DNA of 14,109 nucleotides from CAYLNH01 sp964384625 (GTDB lineage: Bacteria; Verrucomicrobiota; Lentisphaeria; JABSQK01): positions 1 through 14,109 of the forward strand of contig CAYLNH010000190.1 of NCBI GenBank assembly GCA_964384625.1. Direction: 5' to 3'. Positions 1-6,793 of this stretch are shown here, piece by piece; position 1 is the first letter of the stretch, and the number at the start of each line of letters is the position of its first letter. The translations under genes and the position numbers were made by a program. Under the pieces are notes generated by a model that saw nothing but the letters and a program-made list of their open reading frames with translations, had not been told where the DNA came from and did no database searches.

Positions 1-35
1 GGGAGTGATGGTACATGTTGGCAGGCAGCGGCGCT

Positions 36-60
36 CTGCAGCGCCGTTCCGGCGCTGCAG
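36..60 (+). terminator. strong GC-rich hairpin, possible terminator of an upstream plus-strand gene
   Basis: The arms CTGCAGCGCCG (36-46) and CGGCGCTGCAG (50-60) are perfectly complementary over 11 bp around a TTC loop. The downstream sequence CCATTGTCTT is only moderately T-rich, so intrinsic termination of a plus-strand gene lying left of the window is likely but not certain. The other strand has no T-rich tail. The hairpin could also be an intergenic palindromic repeat. Confidence 0.5.
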
Positions 61-189
61 CCATTGTCTTATCAACGGCATCGCGAGGGCGCAACTACAG
101 ATAGACCGGACAGACATCGGCTTGTTCCCTGGGGCTTGAGCGGTCAGGTTCGAAATGATGGCCGGGAGTGGTTGATATGGGATACGCCG

Positions 190-609
190 ATGAAAAGCGA
201 CTATGCCAGTTGGACCTGCCCGTTTTGCGGGTCGGCGGCGACAACCAGAGCGAACGAACGTGCGTTGTGTGATTGTCGCGACTGCAGCTGCGGCGCATTC
301 GGGGTGGCGGCATCGGTGGTGGATCATGATGAAATCATTGACGACGCACTGAAGACCCTCGAGATCCAGATCAGCGACGACTCCGCCGGTTACGGCGCCT
401 TGATGATCGGAGACATGCGCCGGGCGGGGGATTGCCATCCGGGAGGGGTGTCGGCCAAAGGTGTGCGAAGGATTCCGGGGCGAGTACATCGGTATCTGGT
501 TTCGGCGGGAGGAAAGCCCCGCATAAGGACCCGGAGCTGTGTGCAGTGCAGGGAAAAACGGGCGCTGCGCGCAGAGACCAAACCTATTCTTCCGGGGTCA
601 GCGCTGTGA
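190..609 (+). CDS. small Cys-rich (zinc-ribbon-like) hypothetical protein, probably frameshifted
   Basis: I do not recognise a family. As read from ATG 190 the product is 139 aa. The N-terminal third has a CPFC pair (Cys10, Cys13) and a second Cys cluster (27, 29, 32, 34), which suggests a small metal-binding ribbon. An acidic helix follows (around 45-60). From about residue 80 the composition changes and the frame looks non-coding. The +1 frame from 431 to the TAA at 524-526 reads as much more protein-like (…FRGEYIGIWFRREESPA) with higher GC at third positions. The switch falls in a run of five G at 426-430, so the true product may be about 111 aa ending at 526. That ending would also remove the 26-base overlap with the convergent FecR gene. 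No good ribosome binding site precedes ATG 190. TTG 172 and TTG 64 are in-frame alternatives. Confidence 0.4.
   Translation: MKSDYASWTCPFCGSAATTRANERALCDCRDCSCGAFGVAASVVDHDEIIDDALKTLEIQISDDSAGYGALMIGDMRRAGDCHPGGVSAKGVRRIPGRVHRYLVSAGGKPRIRTRSCVQCREKRALRAETKPILPGSAL
554..572 (-). terminator. weak hairpin plus T5, possible terminator of the sigma/FecR unit
   Basis: Read on the minus strand just after the FecR stop, a short GCGC-GCA-GCGC stem is followed by CCGTTTTT. The stem is only 4 bp. The position and the T run fit a weak intrinsic terminator for the minus-strand transcript. Confidence 0.25.
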
Positions 610-2197
610 AGAGTTGCTGCACGTCCTTCTCCGTCAGGGCGCGGTTGTAGATCGCGATCCGGTAAAGACTGCCGCTCCAGGCGCCGATCGCCTTGCCCGC
701 GGCGTCTTCTGATTCGCGCAGCTCCTGGCCGAGACCCAGACCGAAGGAGTCATCCCAATTGGCAAAGGTGCCGCGATAGGTCGTGTCGGAGGAAACCTTG
801 GCGCCGTTGACCCAGATCGTCGCTTTGCCGAGGGCGTCGCGGGCATAGCACAGGTGGATTCGCTCCGTGATGAAGTCGAGCTTGGGGGTGGCAAGAACGG
901 GAAAACCGTTGGCAGCGTCTCGACCGGGTATGGTTTCGCGGGGTTCCCGCGTTGCTGTCCGCAAGCGGACGACAAAGGATCGGCGGTGCTGACCGAAGTC
1001 CCCCTGGCCGAGAGAGAAGTTGCGTTCGGCATTGCCCGATGACAACGTGACAATCCGGTCCATGCCGACCGATTTGGTCTCGCGGTCGGCGCCTGCCGGC
1101 TGGATCCAGGCTTCAATGGATAGTTCGTTGGTTTTGCGGCAGGCATTAATGATCCGGGTTGCTGCGGATCGACCGGCAATCTTCGTTGGCGTTTTGAGTT
1201 TGAGCCCGCCGTCGGGCAGCCATTCGACGGCTTCGAGGTCGGCGATCGCCAGATCGCTTGCCGGTTCGCCCCCGGCGTGGTCGTGGATGACATCACCGGT
1301 ACCTGCATCAAAGCGGTAAAGAACAATGGGAGGCGGCGTTTCCACGCGTTCGATGCGGCCGTCGGCATGGGCGGTGACGGTGTCCGGTCCAACGATGGTC
1401 ATCTTGTTCCGCGCAGTGGCGATGATGACCTTGCCTTCGGTCAGGTCGAAGTGGGTGCGACTGGGTTCGGTGGAGACGGTGAAGCGGGTGCCCTGCACGG
1501 TGGCGGCCATTTGCGGCGTGAACAGGACCATGGGATACTTCGGCGGCTGCTCTGTTACCTGACATTCAATGCGGCCGTCCGTCAGGCGCCAGTGCTTGGC
1601 GTACCCGGCCGGCAGTCGTTGCAGACGGCATTCGGTATAGGCGCGGATCGTGGTGCCGTCGGCGTAACGCAGCAGGCCGGGCTCGCCGAAGTTATGCAGG
1701 ACATCCTTGGAGCGGACTTCGAAGCCGTTTGCGGCAGTGATGCGTTTGCCCTTGCGGTCGACTTGCCACGAGCCCTCGACCAATTCGAGAACAACCTTTT
1801 CTTCGGTATTCCGGAACAGGAGTCCGGCAACGACGGCGATTGCCACGCAAGCGGCGACGGCGAACAGGGCGGGCCAGGGGAACGAGCGCTTGCGGATGAT
1901 GTCCGGCGGAGTCTTGGGCGCTCGGATCCGGCGGTGCGCTTTCCGGCCGGTTGCTCGGCGGATTGCCTGGTCGAAGGTGTCCTTGTTGATCGCCGCGACG
2001 TTGATGCGGTCGACGGTGTCGTTCTGGAAGGTCTCGGCGTCCTTGCCGTGACCCAGAACGAGGGCGGCGTGCAGCCGAAGTTCGTCGTGGATGTCGTCGG
2101 CGGCGGGGTCTTCGAGGCGTTGCCGCAGTTCGCGGGCGTCACGGGCATCGAGATCGCTGTCCGCCAGTTTCTGCACGAGTTCGGCCTGGTGCTTCAC
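584..2197 (-). CDS. FecR-domain membrane protein with C-terminal LamG/concanavalin-like domain
   Basis: The product is 537 aa. Residues 1-106 form a charged cytosolic part. A single membrane span lies at about 107-127 (PALFAVAACVAIAVVAGLLF). A FecR-like domain spans about 135-275, with the typical core around Q235-G-T-R-F followed by DLTEGKV. A LamG-like jelly roll spans about 350-530 (ELSIEAWIQP, ATIWVNGAK, and the closing GSLYRIAIYNRALTEKDV). The GTG start at 2197 is chosen because AGGAGG lies 7 nt upstream, and its GTGA overlaps the sigma-factor stop, which implies translational coupling. In classical FecR systems the cytosolic part controls the partner ECF sigma factor and the periplasmic part senses a signal. 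Here the FecI-like sigma gene is the immediate upstream neighbour, but no TonB receptor is visible. A role in surface glycan sensing is inferred from the LamG domain. The domain call is firm; the ligand is unknown. Confidence 0.9.
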   Translation of the reverse strand: MKHQAELVQKLADSDLDARDARELRQRLEDPAADDIHDELRLHAALVLGHGKDAETFQNDTVDRINVAAINKDTFDQAIRRATGRKAHRRIRAPKTPPDIIRKRSFPWPALFAVAACVAIAVVAGLLFRNTEEKVVLELVEGSWQVDRKGKRITAANGFEVRSKDVLHNFGEPGLLRYADGTTIRAYTECRLQRLPAGYAKHWRLTDGRIECQVTEQPPKYPMVLFTPQMAATVQGTRFTVSTEPSRTHFDLTEGKVIIATARNKMTIVGPDTVTAHADGRIERVETPPPIVLYRFDAGTGDVIHDHAGGEPASDLAIADLEAVEWLPDGGLKLKTPTKIAGRSAATRIINACRKTNELSIEAWIQPAGADRETKSVGMDRIVTLSSGNAERNFSLGQGDFGQHRRSFVVRLRTATREPRETIPGRDAANGFPVLATPKLDFITERIHLCYARDALGKATIWVNGAKVSSDTTYRGTFANWDDSFGLGLGQELRESEDAAGKAIGAWSGSLYRIAIYNRALTEKDVQQLFTALTPEE

Positions 2198-2751
2198 GAA
2201 GCAGCCTCCTGCTTGTCCCGTATCGTCTGACAGAGGCGTTGGCGGACGTCGCTCAGAGTTTTGCGGACCTCTTCCGGGGGGTGCTTCAGGAGTTCGCTGA
2301 TTTCGGCGGCACACATGCCGTCGGTATAAGCGAGCTGCAGCAGCTTGCGGCTGTCGGCGGGCAGCTGGGCAACGGCTGTTTCGAGCTGCCGGCGATAGGG
2401 GTTGTCCTCCTCGAGCTCGTCGTCTTCCTGGGCCCATTGCCAGAGGGCCGCCGCCAGTTCCTGGACCGGAGCTTCGCTTCCGGCGCGGCCGCCGAGGTAG
2501 CCGTAATACTCGTTGACCACACGATGCAGGATGCCGAAGAGCCAGGACTGGAAGTTGCGCTCGAGGTCGAAGGAGCCGAGCCGCTGGTAGGCACGGACGA
2601 AGGTTTCATGCGCGGCCTCGTCGGCCAGGCCGGGCACCGGCAAGGCCCGCACCGCCCGCACGCGCACGGCTCGACAGTACCTGTCGATCAGCTTGCGGAA
2701 GGCGTCCGCCTCTCCGGCCAAAACCTGTTCGATTGATTCTCGGTCACCCAC
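2194..2751 (-). CDS. ECF-type RNA polymerase sigma factor (sigma-70 family)
   Basis: The product is 185 aa, a normal length for an ECF sigma factor. Region 2 covers about residues 15-82 and includes ADEAAHETFVRAYQRLGSFD and NFQSWLFGILHRVVNEYY, the helices for core binding and -10 recognition. An acidic linker (about 95-118) contains EDDELEED. Region 4 covers about 122-180, with QLPADSRKLLQLAYTDGMCA and the helix-turn-helix AAEISELLKHPPEEVRKTLSDVRQRL. The start is a GTG at 2749-2751 with AGGA 9 nt upstream. The stop overlaps the start of the FecR-LamG gene, so the two are cotranscribed and probably coupled. The short-linker sigma paired with FecR-LamG resembles the sigma families expanded in Planctomycetes, Verrucomicrobia and Lentisphaerae. 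Target genes cannot be deduced. Confidence 0.93.
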   Translation of the reverse strand: MGDRESIEQVLAGEADAFRKLIDRYCRAVRVRAVRALPVPGLADEAAHETFVRAYQRLGSFDLERNFQSWLFGILHRVVNEYYGYLGGRAGSEAPVQELAAALWQWAQEDDELEEDNPYRRQLETAVAQLPADSRKLLQLAYTDGMCAAEISELLKHPPEEVRKTLSDVRQRLCQTIRDKQEAAS

Positions 2752-2807
2752 AGTACCAAATCCTGTCTTTACCCGTCTGGTTCCGGGACGATGACGGATC
2801 TAACGGC

Positions 2808-2836
2808 AATATCGTGGGTTATGCGTTGTATTGCAA
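2808..2836 (-). promoter_or_regulatory. candidate promoter of the sigma/FecR pair
   Basis: On the minus strand TTGCAA (2836-2831) and GATATT (2813-2808) are separated by 17 nt. Each matches 4 of 6 positions of the sigma-70 consensus. Initiation would lie near 2801, about 50 nt before the GTG. The call rests on pattern only. Confidence 0.3.
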
Positions 2837-2863
2837 AGGAAAGTTCGAAGGAATACGAGAGCG

Positions 2864-2884
2864 TCGCGGCAACCGGGGCCGCGA
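2864..2884 (-). terminator. hairpin downstream of the heptosyltransferase gene
   Basis: The arms TCGCGGC and GCCGCGA form a perfect 7-bp stem with a 7-nt loop, 45 nt beyond the heptosyltransferase stop. There is no clean T run after it on the minus strand (CGCTCTCGTATTCCTTCG). It may end the minus-strand operon or may be part of the leader upstream of the sigma gene. Confidence 0.3.
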
Positions 2885-2929
2885 TTCAGCGCCGGTCAAC
2901 GCACGGGGGGCGGTGAAACTCGGCGGCGG

Positions 2930-4006
2930 TCAGCCCAGCAACTCGGTCAAGGCGGTGATTACCGCCGGCGTGCTGATGAGGTCAAGGCATTCATAAGGAT
3001 GGTCGTCGCGCTTGCACTTGCGTTTGCAGCAGGGGGCGCACTCGAGGCGGTCCTGGAGGACGATCCAGCGGCCGCCGATGGGGCCGGTGGCCAAAGGGTC
3101 GGTGGAGCCGAAGATCGCCACGCCGTCACGGTCCACGGCTGCTGCCAGGTGCATGGCGCCGGAGTCGTTGGCGACGACACAACGGGCTTGGCTGAGCACG
3201 TAGATCAGTTCGCGCATGCTGGTTTCGCCGGCGAGATTGCGGGCTTTATCAATGCCGTCGACCACTTGGGCGGCGGTCTCGGCTTCCTTGCGGGTGCCGA
3301 CGGCCACTGCGGGGCCGACCTCTTTGCACCACCAGGCGACGACCTCGCGGAAACGTTCCACCGGCCATTGTTTTGCCGGGCCGTAGGCGGCGCAGGGCGC
3401 AACCACAAGGAGGTCCTTGCGATCGACGTCGAGGACCTCCCTGGTCTGCCGGTCGACGTCGATCTGAAGCGCCGGGAATGTGTTGTCCCAGGATTCAACG
3501 CCGCAGCAGGCCGCGAACTCGAGGTAGAGCCGGGCCTGGTGGAAGCGGTCTTTGCCGGGAACGCGCCGGTATTCCGGGAGCTTGTGGTCGAGCAGCATGG
3601 TGCGGCCGCGGCCGGCGCGGCCGATGCGATGGGGCAGGCCGGCTCGCCAGAGATCCCAGGCGGAACCGAAACTGTTCGGCAGAATCACCGAGAACGCGGG
3701 CTGAATTTCCTTGACGCGCTTGAGGGCGTCGCCGTCCACGCGTTTGCCCTTGAACCCGACTACCTCGGAGACCCACGGAACGGCCTGCCAGAGAGGCGTA
3801 AGTGCACGGGGGCAGACAACAGTCTTGGGGACGTCCGCCGGGAGATGGTCGCACAGGCGAAACATACCTGGGAGGGACATGACGACATCACCAAGCCAGT
3901 TGGTGGAACGGATGAGCACGCCCGGCGCCAGGTCGAACTCGCTCAGATCGATTTCGATCGGCGCCTGCCGCTCCCCGAGCTGCGGGTGGAACAAAGGCAG
4001 GGCCAA
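2930..4006 (-). CDS. waaF: lipopolysaccharide heptosyltransferase II-like glycosyltransferase (GT9)
   Basis: The product is 358 aa, close to the usual length of about 350. This family transfers heptose from ADP-heptose to the LPS inner core at the cytoplasmic face of the inner membrane. The GT-B fold motifs are visible: IRSTNWLGDVVMSLP (32-46, with Asp40 at the catalytic-base position), LPNSFGSAW (109-117), GPAKQWP (209-215), ANDSGAMHLAAA (279-290) and IFGSTDP (298-304). The C-terminal Cys cluster CAPCCKRKC…C is characteristic of WaaF. The start is uncertain. TTG 4006 lies 3 nt after the isomerase stop without a clear Shine-Dalgarno, while most family members begin right at the IRSxNWxGD strand. 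A GTG inside LAPGVLIRS is an alternative. It is probably the last gene of the operon with the isomerase and DUF883 genes. The symbol is by family resemblance; another GT9 acceptor specificity is possible. Confidence 0.88.
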   Translation of the reverse strand: MALPLFHPQLGERQAPIEIDLSEFDLAPGVLIRSTNWLGDVVMSLPGMFRLCDHLPADVPKTVVCPRALTPLWQAVPWVSEVVGFKGKRVDGDALKRVKEIQPAFSVILPNSFGSAWDLWRAGLPHRIGRAGRGRTMLLDHKLPEYRRVPGKDRFHQARLYLEFAACCGVESWDNTFPALQIDVDRQTREVLDVDRKDLLVVAPCAAYGPAKQWPVERFREVVAWWCKEVGPAVAVGTRKEAETAAQVVDGIDKARNLAGETSMRELIYVLSQARCVVANDSGAMHLAAAVDRDGVAIFGSTDPLATGPIGGRWIVLQDRLECAPCCKRKCKRDDHPYECLDLISTPAVITALTELLG

Positions 4007-4009
4007 GGA

Positions 4010-4516
4010 CTACATCCGGGTTGCGGCGTTGATGACGATCGGCGTTGCCGGGACGTCCTTATACGGCGGCTTGGCGGTTGTCGGCGCCGCGGCCATGGCG
4101 TCGACCGTGTCCATTCCGCCGACGACCTGACCGAACACGCAGTAGCCGAATTCATCCGGCGCCGTACTGCGGTGGTTCAGAAAATCATTGTCTTTCAGAT
4201 TGATGAAGAACTGGCTGGACGCGGTATCCGGTTGCGGCAGCCGGGCCATTGCAAGTGTGCCGCGCTCGTTCTTCAGACCGTTGGTGGCTTCGTTCTTGAT
4301 GTCCGCGTTTGTGTCTTTCTTCTGCATGTCCGGCGTGAACCCGCCGCCCTGCGCCATGAAGTCGGGAATCACCCGGTGGAAAATGGTGCCGTTGTAGAAA
4401 CCGGCGTCCACGTAGTTCAGGAAGTTCTCCACGGTGATCGGCGCTTCCGCAGTAAACAGTTCAACCTGGATATCGCCCAGGGTCGTGGCCAGCAGGACCT
4501 TCGGATTGTCGGACAT
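4010..4516 (-). CDS. cyclophilin-type peptidyl-prolyl cis-trans isomerase
   Basis: The product is 168 aa, the standard single-domain length. It catalyses cis-trans isomerisation of X-Pro bonds. Signature elements are present: VENFLNYVDAGFYNGTIFHRVIPDFMAQGGGF (29-60, with catalytic Arg48 and Gln56), GTLAMAR (86-92), SSQFFINL (100-107) and the closing FGYCVFGQVVGGMDTVD. There is no signal peptide, so it acts in the cytoplasm like PpiB. ATG 4516 is preceded by AGGGAG at 5-nt spacing. It lies between the DUF883 gene (54 nt upstream) and the heptosyltransferase (3 nt downstream), probably in one transcript. The functional link to LPS synthesis is unclear and may be only operonic. Confidence 0.95.
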   Translation of the reverse strand: MSDNPKVLLATTLGDIQVELFTAEAPITVENFLNYVDAGFYNGTIFHRVIPDFMAQGGGFTPDMQKKDTNADIKNEATNGLKNERGTLAMARLPQPDTASSQFFINLKDNDFLNHRSTAPDEFGYCVFGQVVGGMDTVDAMAAAPTTAKPPYKDVPATPIVINAATRM

Positions 4517-4570
4517 GGTAACTCCCTTGCGTGGGGTGTTTCTGAATCAGACGGAGTGCGGTGCTCGAGA

Positions 4571-4810
4571 TCAACGGGATCCGAGAATGAAGCCCAGCAG
4601 CAGACCGGCGACAAAGGCGCCGCCGACAATCGGCCAGGGGTCGTTGCGGACCTTGTCGTCCACCAGCGTCGCATGGTCTTTGATGACCTCGCCGGAGAGA
4701 TCAACGATCTCGCGGGTGTTGTCTTTTGCGGTCGACCAGGAGTCCTTGGCTTTCGTGGACAATTGCTCGATCTTCTCTTCGCGGGTCGGTTGCGCTTTCT
4801 TGCGTGCCAT
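4571..4810 (-). CDS. DUF883/ElaB-YqjD-like small membrane protein
   Basis: The product is 79 aa. A basic N-terminus (MARKKAQPTREEK) is followed by an amphipathic helical region rich in K, D and E (about 15-58). A glycine-rich C-terminal membrane helix, PWPIVGGAFVAGLLLGFILGSR, ends the protein. This layout is that of the DUF883 family, in which the E. coli members ElaB and YqjD are C-tail-anchored inner-membrane proteins, with YqjD reported to associate with ribosomes. Function here is unknown. ATG 4810 is preferred over the in-frame TTG 4816 because GAGGGG lies 8 nt upstream of the ATG. It is the first gene of the minus-strand run and divergent from the gene at 4972. Confidence 0.75.
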   Translation of the reverse strand: MARKKAQPTREEKIEQLSTKAKDSWSTAKDNTREIVDLSGEVIKDHATLVDDKVRNDPWPIVGGAFVAGLLLGFILGSR

Positions 4811-4882
4811 AATCAATACCCCTCTTTGACTACAGAAGTTCTCGTTGCGGCGTCAATGCCTGACAGTAATGGACCAGTTTCG

Positions 4883-4940
4883 GGGCAGAATGCAAGTTGC
4901 CCGATCGTCCGGATGCATTCCGGTGAACCGCTGGTATGTT
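4883..4940. promoter_or_regulatory. divergent regulatory region with an inverted TGCATTC pair
   Basis: GAATGCA (4888-4894) and TGCATTC (4914-4920) are inverted copies separated by 19 nt between two divergent genes. On the plus strand ATGCAT (4913-4918), a 16-nt spacer and TATGTT (4935-4940) form a plausible promoter about 25 nt before GGAGGAG of the 4972 gene. On the minus strand TTGCAT (4895-4890) faces the DUF883 gene, but its -10 at the same spacing (TCCATT) is poor. Confidence 0.4.
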
Positions 4941-4971
4941 GTTGATGTACGAAGTGGAGGAGTGCGCGTAG

Positions 4972-5418
4972 ATGCGAAGGAAGTTCAGTTGTCTGATGGG
5001 TTTTCTGCTGGCGGTCGCCGTCCTCGGCGGCGCCGGCTGGTATGTGTTCATCCGTGAAGAACCCGTTCTGACCGCGACGATCGATGTGCCGTTGACGGTG
5101 AAGCAGGGCGATGCCGCGGAGTTGGTCGTCAACCTGCACAACCCGCATGCGACGACGGTCCAGCTGAAGAGCATCGATATCGACGAGGCCCTGCTGGAAG
5201 GCTTTGCGGTCGAGCAGGTGGAGCCGGCGCCGGTGCGCCGCGCGCAGGCCATGGAGCAGCAGAGCTACTTCTTCAAGCGAGACGTCGCTTCGGGGGCGAG
5301 AGACCGGGTGGTGTTTACCTTGCAGCCCCGGCAGCCCGGCCGTTACACCGGCCGGGTCGAGGTTACCAACGCCAATGACGATATCCGGACGGCGATCGTC
5401 GACATTACGGTGGAGTAG
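4972..5418 (+). CDS. membrane-anchored or secreted beta-rich hypothetical protein
   Basis: The product is 148 aa. An N-terminal hydrophobic segment (about 7-27, CLMGFLLAVAVLGGAGWYVF) after MRRK acts as an uncleaved anchor or signal peptide; I see no clear cleavage or lipobox site. The remaining roughly 115 residues alternate beta strands (LTATIDVPLTV, AELVVNLHNP, VVFTLQPRQPGRYTGRVEVTN). This is a pattern of small Ig-like or CARDB-type domains, including the PGxYxGxVxVTN ending common in extracellular domains. ATG 4972 is supported by GGAGGAG with 9-nt spacing. It is monocistronic, divergent from the DUF883 gene and convergent with the URO-D homologue. I do not recognise a specific family; an extracytoplasmic accessory role is inferred. 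Confidence 0.75.
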   Translation: MRRKFSCLMGFLLAVAVLGGAGWYVFIREEPVLTATIDVPLTVKQGDAAELVVNLHNPHATTVQLKSIDIDEALLEGFAVEQVEPAPVRRAQAMEQQSYFFKRDVASGARDRVVFTLQPRQPGRYTGRVEVTNANDDIRTAIVDITVE

Positions 5419-5485
5419 CAGGTACAATCCCCCGACTTCCGGATGGCCTCGGCGGCGTCGATGACATCAAGAGCTTACAGCGTCA

Positions 5486-5498
5486 GCCGGTCGCCGGC
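5486..5498. terminator. short hairpin between convergent genes
   Basis: GCCGG-TCG-CCGGC lies in the 172-base gap between the convergent genes ending at 5418 and 5591. The stem is 5 bp and no T run follows on either strand, so a bidirectional terminator role is suggested only by position. Confidence 0.2.
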
Positions 5499-5590
5499 GT
5501 CTGGACATGCGTCAAGCGCGGCGGCGGGTGCAACTGCTTTAGACTGCAGGCAATCACCGCTCGTAGTAGGAGGCTTGCGCCTTATTCAAG

Positions 5591-6676
5591 CTAACGGCCG
5601 TAGCGCAGGCCTTCGTCAAGCATGACCCACCAGTGTTCCATCGGGCAATAGTCCGGGATCGAGTTGCCGCTGCCGAGAATGTACCCGCCGTTCGGTCCCA
5701 TCTTGTCGATATATTCGCGGACCCGGGCGCGGATCGCGGCTTCGTCCGAACGACAGAGGAAGTCGACGTCGATGCCGCCGATCAGGCAGATCTGATCGCC
5801 GAATTCGGCGTGGAGTTCCAGCAGGCCTGGGGTGATGGCGTCTTCGAAGGAGTGCTTGCCGTCAAAGCCGCAGTCGATGATGTCCGGCATGATCTTGTAT
5901 AGATTGCCGCAGGAGTGCAGCAGACAGATCTTGTCGTGTTTGTGCGCGGCTGCCGCTACTTTCTTGTCCCACGGCAGGGTGTACTTTCGCAGGTCATCCG
6001 GCGAGATCATCGTACCCGACTTATGCCCCATGTCGCCGGCGTGCAAGTAGCCGTCGATAAACGGCAGCGAACAGACGAGATCGGCGACATCGACCATGAT
6101 GGAGCCGATTCGATCCGCGGTGACCTGGACCAGCTCCGGCTGTTCATACAGCATGATTGCCAGGTTCTCAAAGCCGAGCAGTTCCATCAGCAGCTCGAAC
6201 GGGGCATTGCTGCCGGTCAAGACGCCCATGCCTGCCGGGGCCAGCGCGGCGGTCCGGGCCATCGCATCGACATCGATCTGGTTGGCTGCTGGCCACGGAT
6301 AGGCTTCGAAGTCTTCCATCGAGCGAATGGCGCAGTCGGCTGCCTGGACGAAGCCTCGACCGCTGTCGGACACCGCTCCGTGCTTGCGCGGAAAGCCGGC
6401 GAACCCGTTCAGGTTGATCGTGCCGTGATCAAACCCGGCAGCGGCACAGGCCTGCAGATAGTAGCCGAAGGACGCTTCGCAGTTCGGTGCGGTCGGGGCA
6501 AACTGCAGTTCACACGGCGGCGTCAGCCCGGTAATCGGCTCCAGGTAGCTCGGCTCAAACACCATCTCGAGAAACGGCACGTAGCTTGCATCCCCCTGCC
6601 GGCGGATGACCTTGAGGAACTGCTGAAAATCCGGCGCCTCCGGACGCTGCAATGGTCGCATGTCAATATTGCTCAT
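5591..6676 (-). CDS. uroporphyrinogen decarboxylase-family protein, MtaA/corrinoid-methyltransferase type
   Basis: The product is 361 aa with the URO-D TIM-barrel layout. Features point away from true HemE and towards the methyltransferase branch (MtaA/MtbA-like). His254-Ser-Cys256-Gly (LLHSCGN) and Cys344 (SIPDYCPMEH) match the His-X-Cys…Cys zinc ligands that activate thiols in that branch. The C-terminal GGYILGSGNSIPDYCP segment is typical of these bacterial homologues. No HemE N-terminal signature was recognised. Such proteins move methyl groups between a corrinoid protein and an acceptor, but no corrinoid protein is encoded here and the substrate is unknown. ATG 6676 (MSNIDMRPL) is preferred over the in-frame TTG 6709, although only a weak AGAG precedes it. 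It lies downstream of the AraC gene on the same strand after 248 nt, beside a sulfatase, which suggests a role in catabolism rather than haem synthesis. Confidence 0.85.
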   Translation of the reverse strand: MSNIDMRPLQRPEAPDFQQFLKVIRRQGDASYVPFLEMVFEPSYLEPITGLTPPCELQFAPTAPNCEASFGYYLQACAAAGFDHGTINLNGFAGFPRKHGAVSDSGRGFVQAADCAIRSMEDFEAYPWPAANQIDVDAMARTAALAPAGMGVLTGSNAPFELLMELLGFENLAIMLYEQPELVQVTADRIGSIMVDVADLVCSLPFIDGYLHAGDMGHKSGTMISPDDLRKYTLPWDKKVAAAAHKHDKICLLHSCGNLYKIMPDIIDCGFDGKHSFEDAITPGLLELHAEFGDQICLIGGIDVDFLCRSDEAAIRARVREYIDKMGPNGGYILGSGNSIPDYCPMEHWWVMLDEGLRYGR

Positions 6677-6793
6677 GCGACACTCTACGCGGCGACCGTT
6701 GTCGATCAAGTCATTTGGGGAATTTGTCCGGCTTGCCGCCCGTGTGTCTGCAGATCGCGTTGTGAATTCAGTGTAGGTTTGTCATTTTCATTT

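Noticed and set aside
1277..2230. 317-aa plus-strand open frame opposite the FecR gene
   Set aside because: The sense strand encodes a clear membrane span, FecR core and LamG core; the antisense product has none.
2198..2437. 80-residue N-terminal extension of the FecR protein
   Set aside because: It overlaps region 4 of the sigma factor, is Arg/Pro-rich, and a perfectly placed AGGAGG precedes GTG 2197.
4829..4856. TTGACG-16-TGTAGT promoter for the DUF883 gene on the minus strand
   Set aside because: Transcription would begin inside or next to the GAGGGG ribosome binding site, leaving too short a leader. The element is less plausible than the upstream TTGCAT motif.
4888..4900. Sigma-54 promoter based on TTGCA
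   Set aside because: The GG that must lie 10 nt upstream of the GC is missing at 4895-4905 and also in the copy at 11713-11722.
2831..4945. 704-aa plus-strand open frame opposite the heptosyltransferase, isomerase and DUF883 genes
   Set aside because: It mirrors three well-supported minus-strand genes. GC-rich third positions suppress stops on the opposite strand. The translation has no family-like motifs.
5419..5590. tRNA or small RNA gene in the convergent gap
   Set aside because: No TTCRA-type T loop with paired acceptor ends was found; only a 5-bp hairpin is visible.
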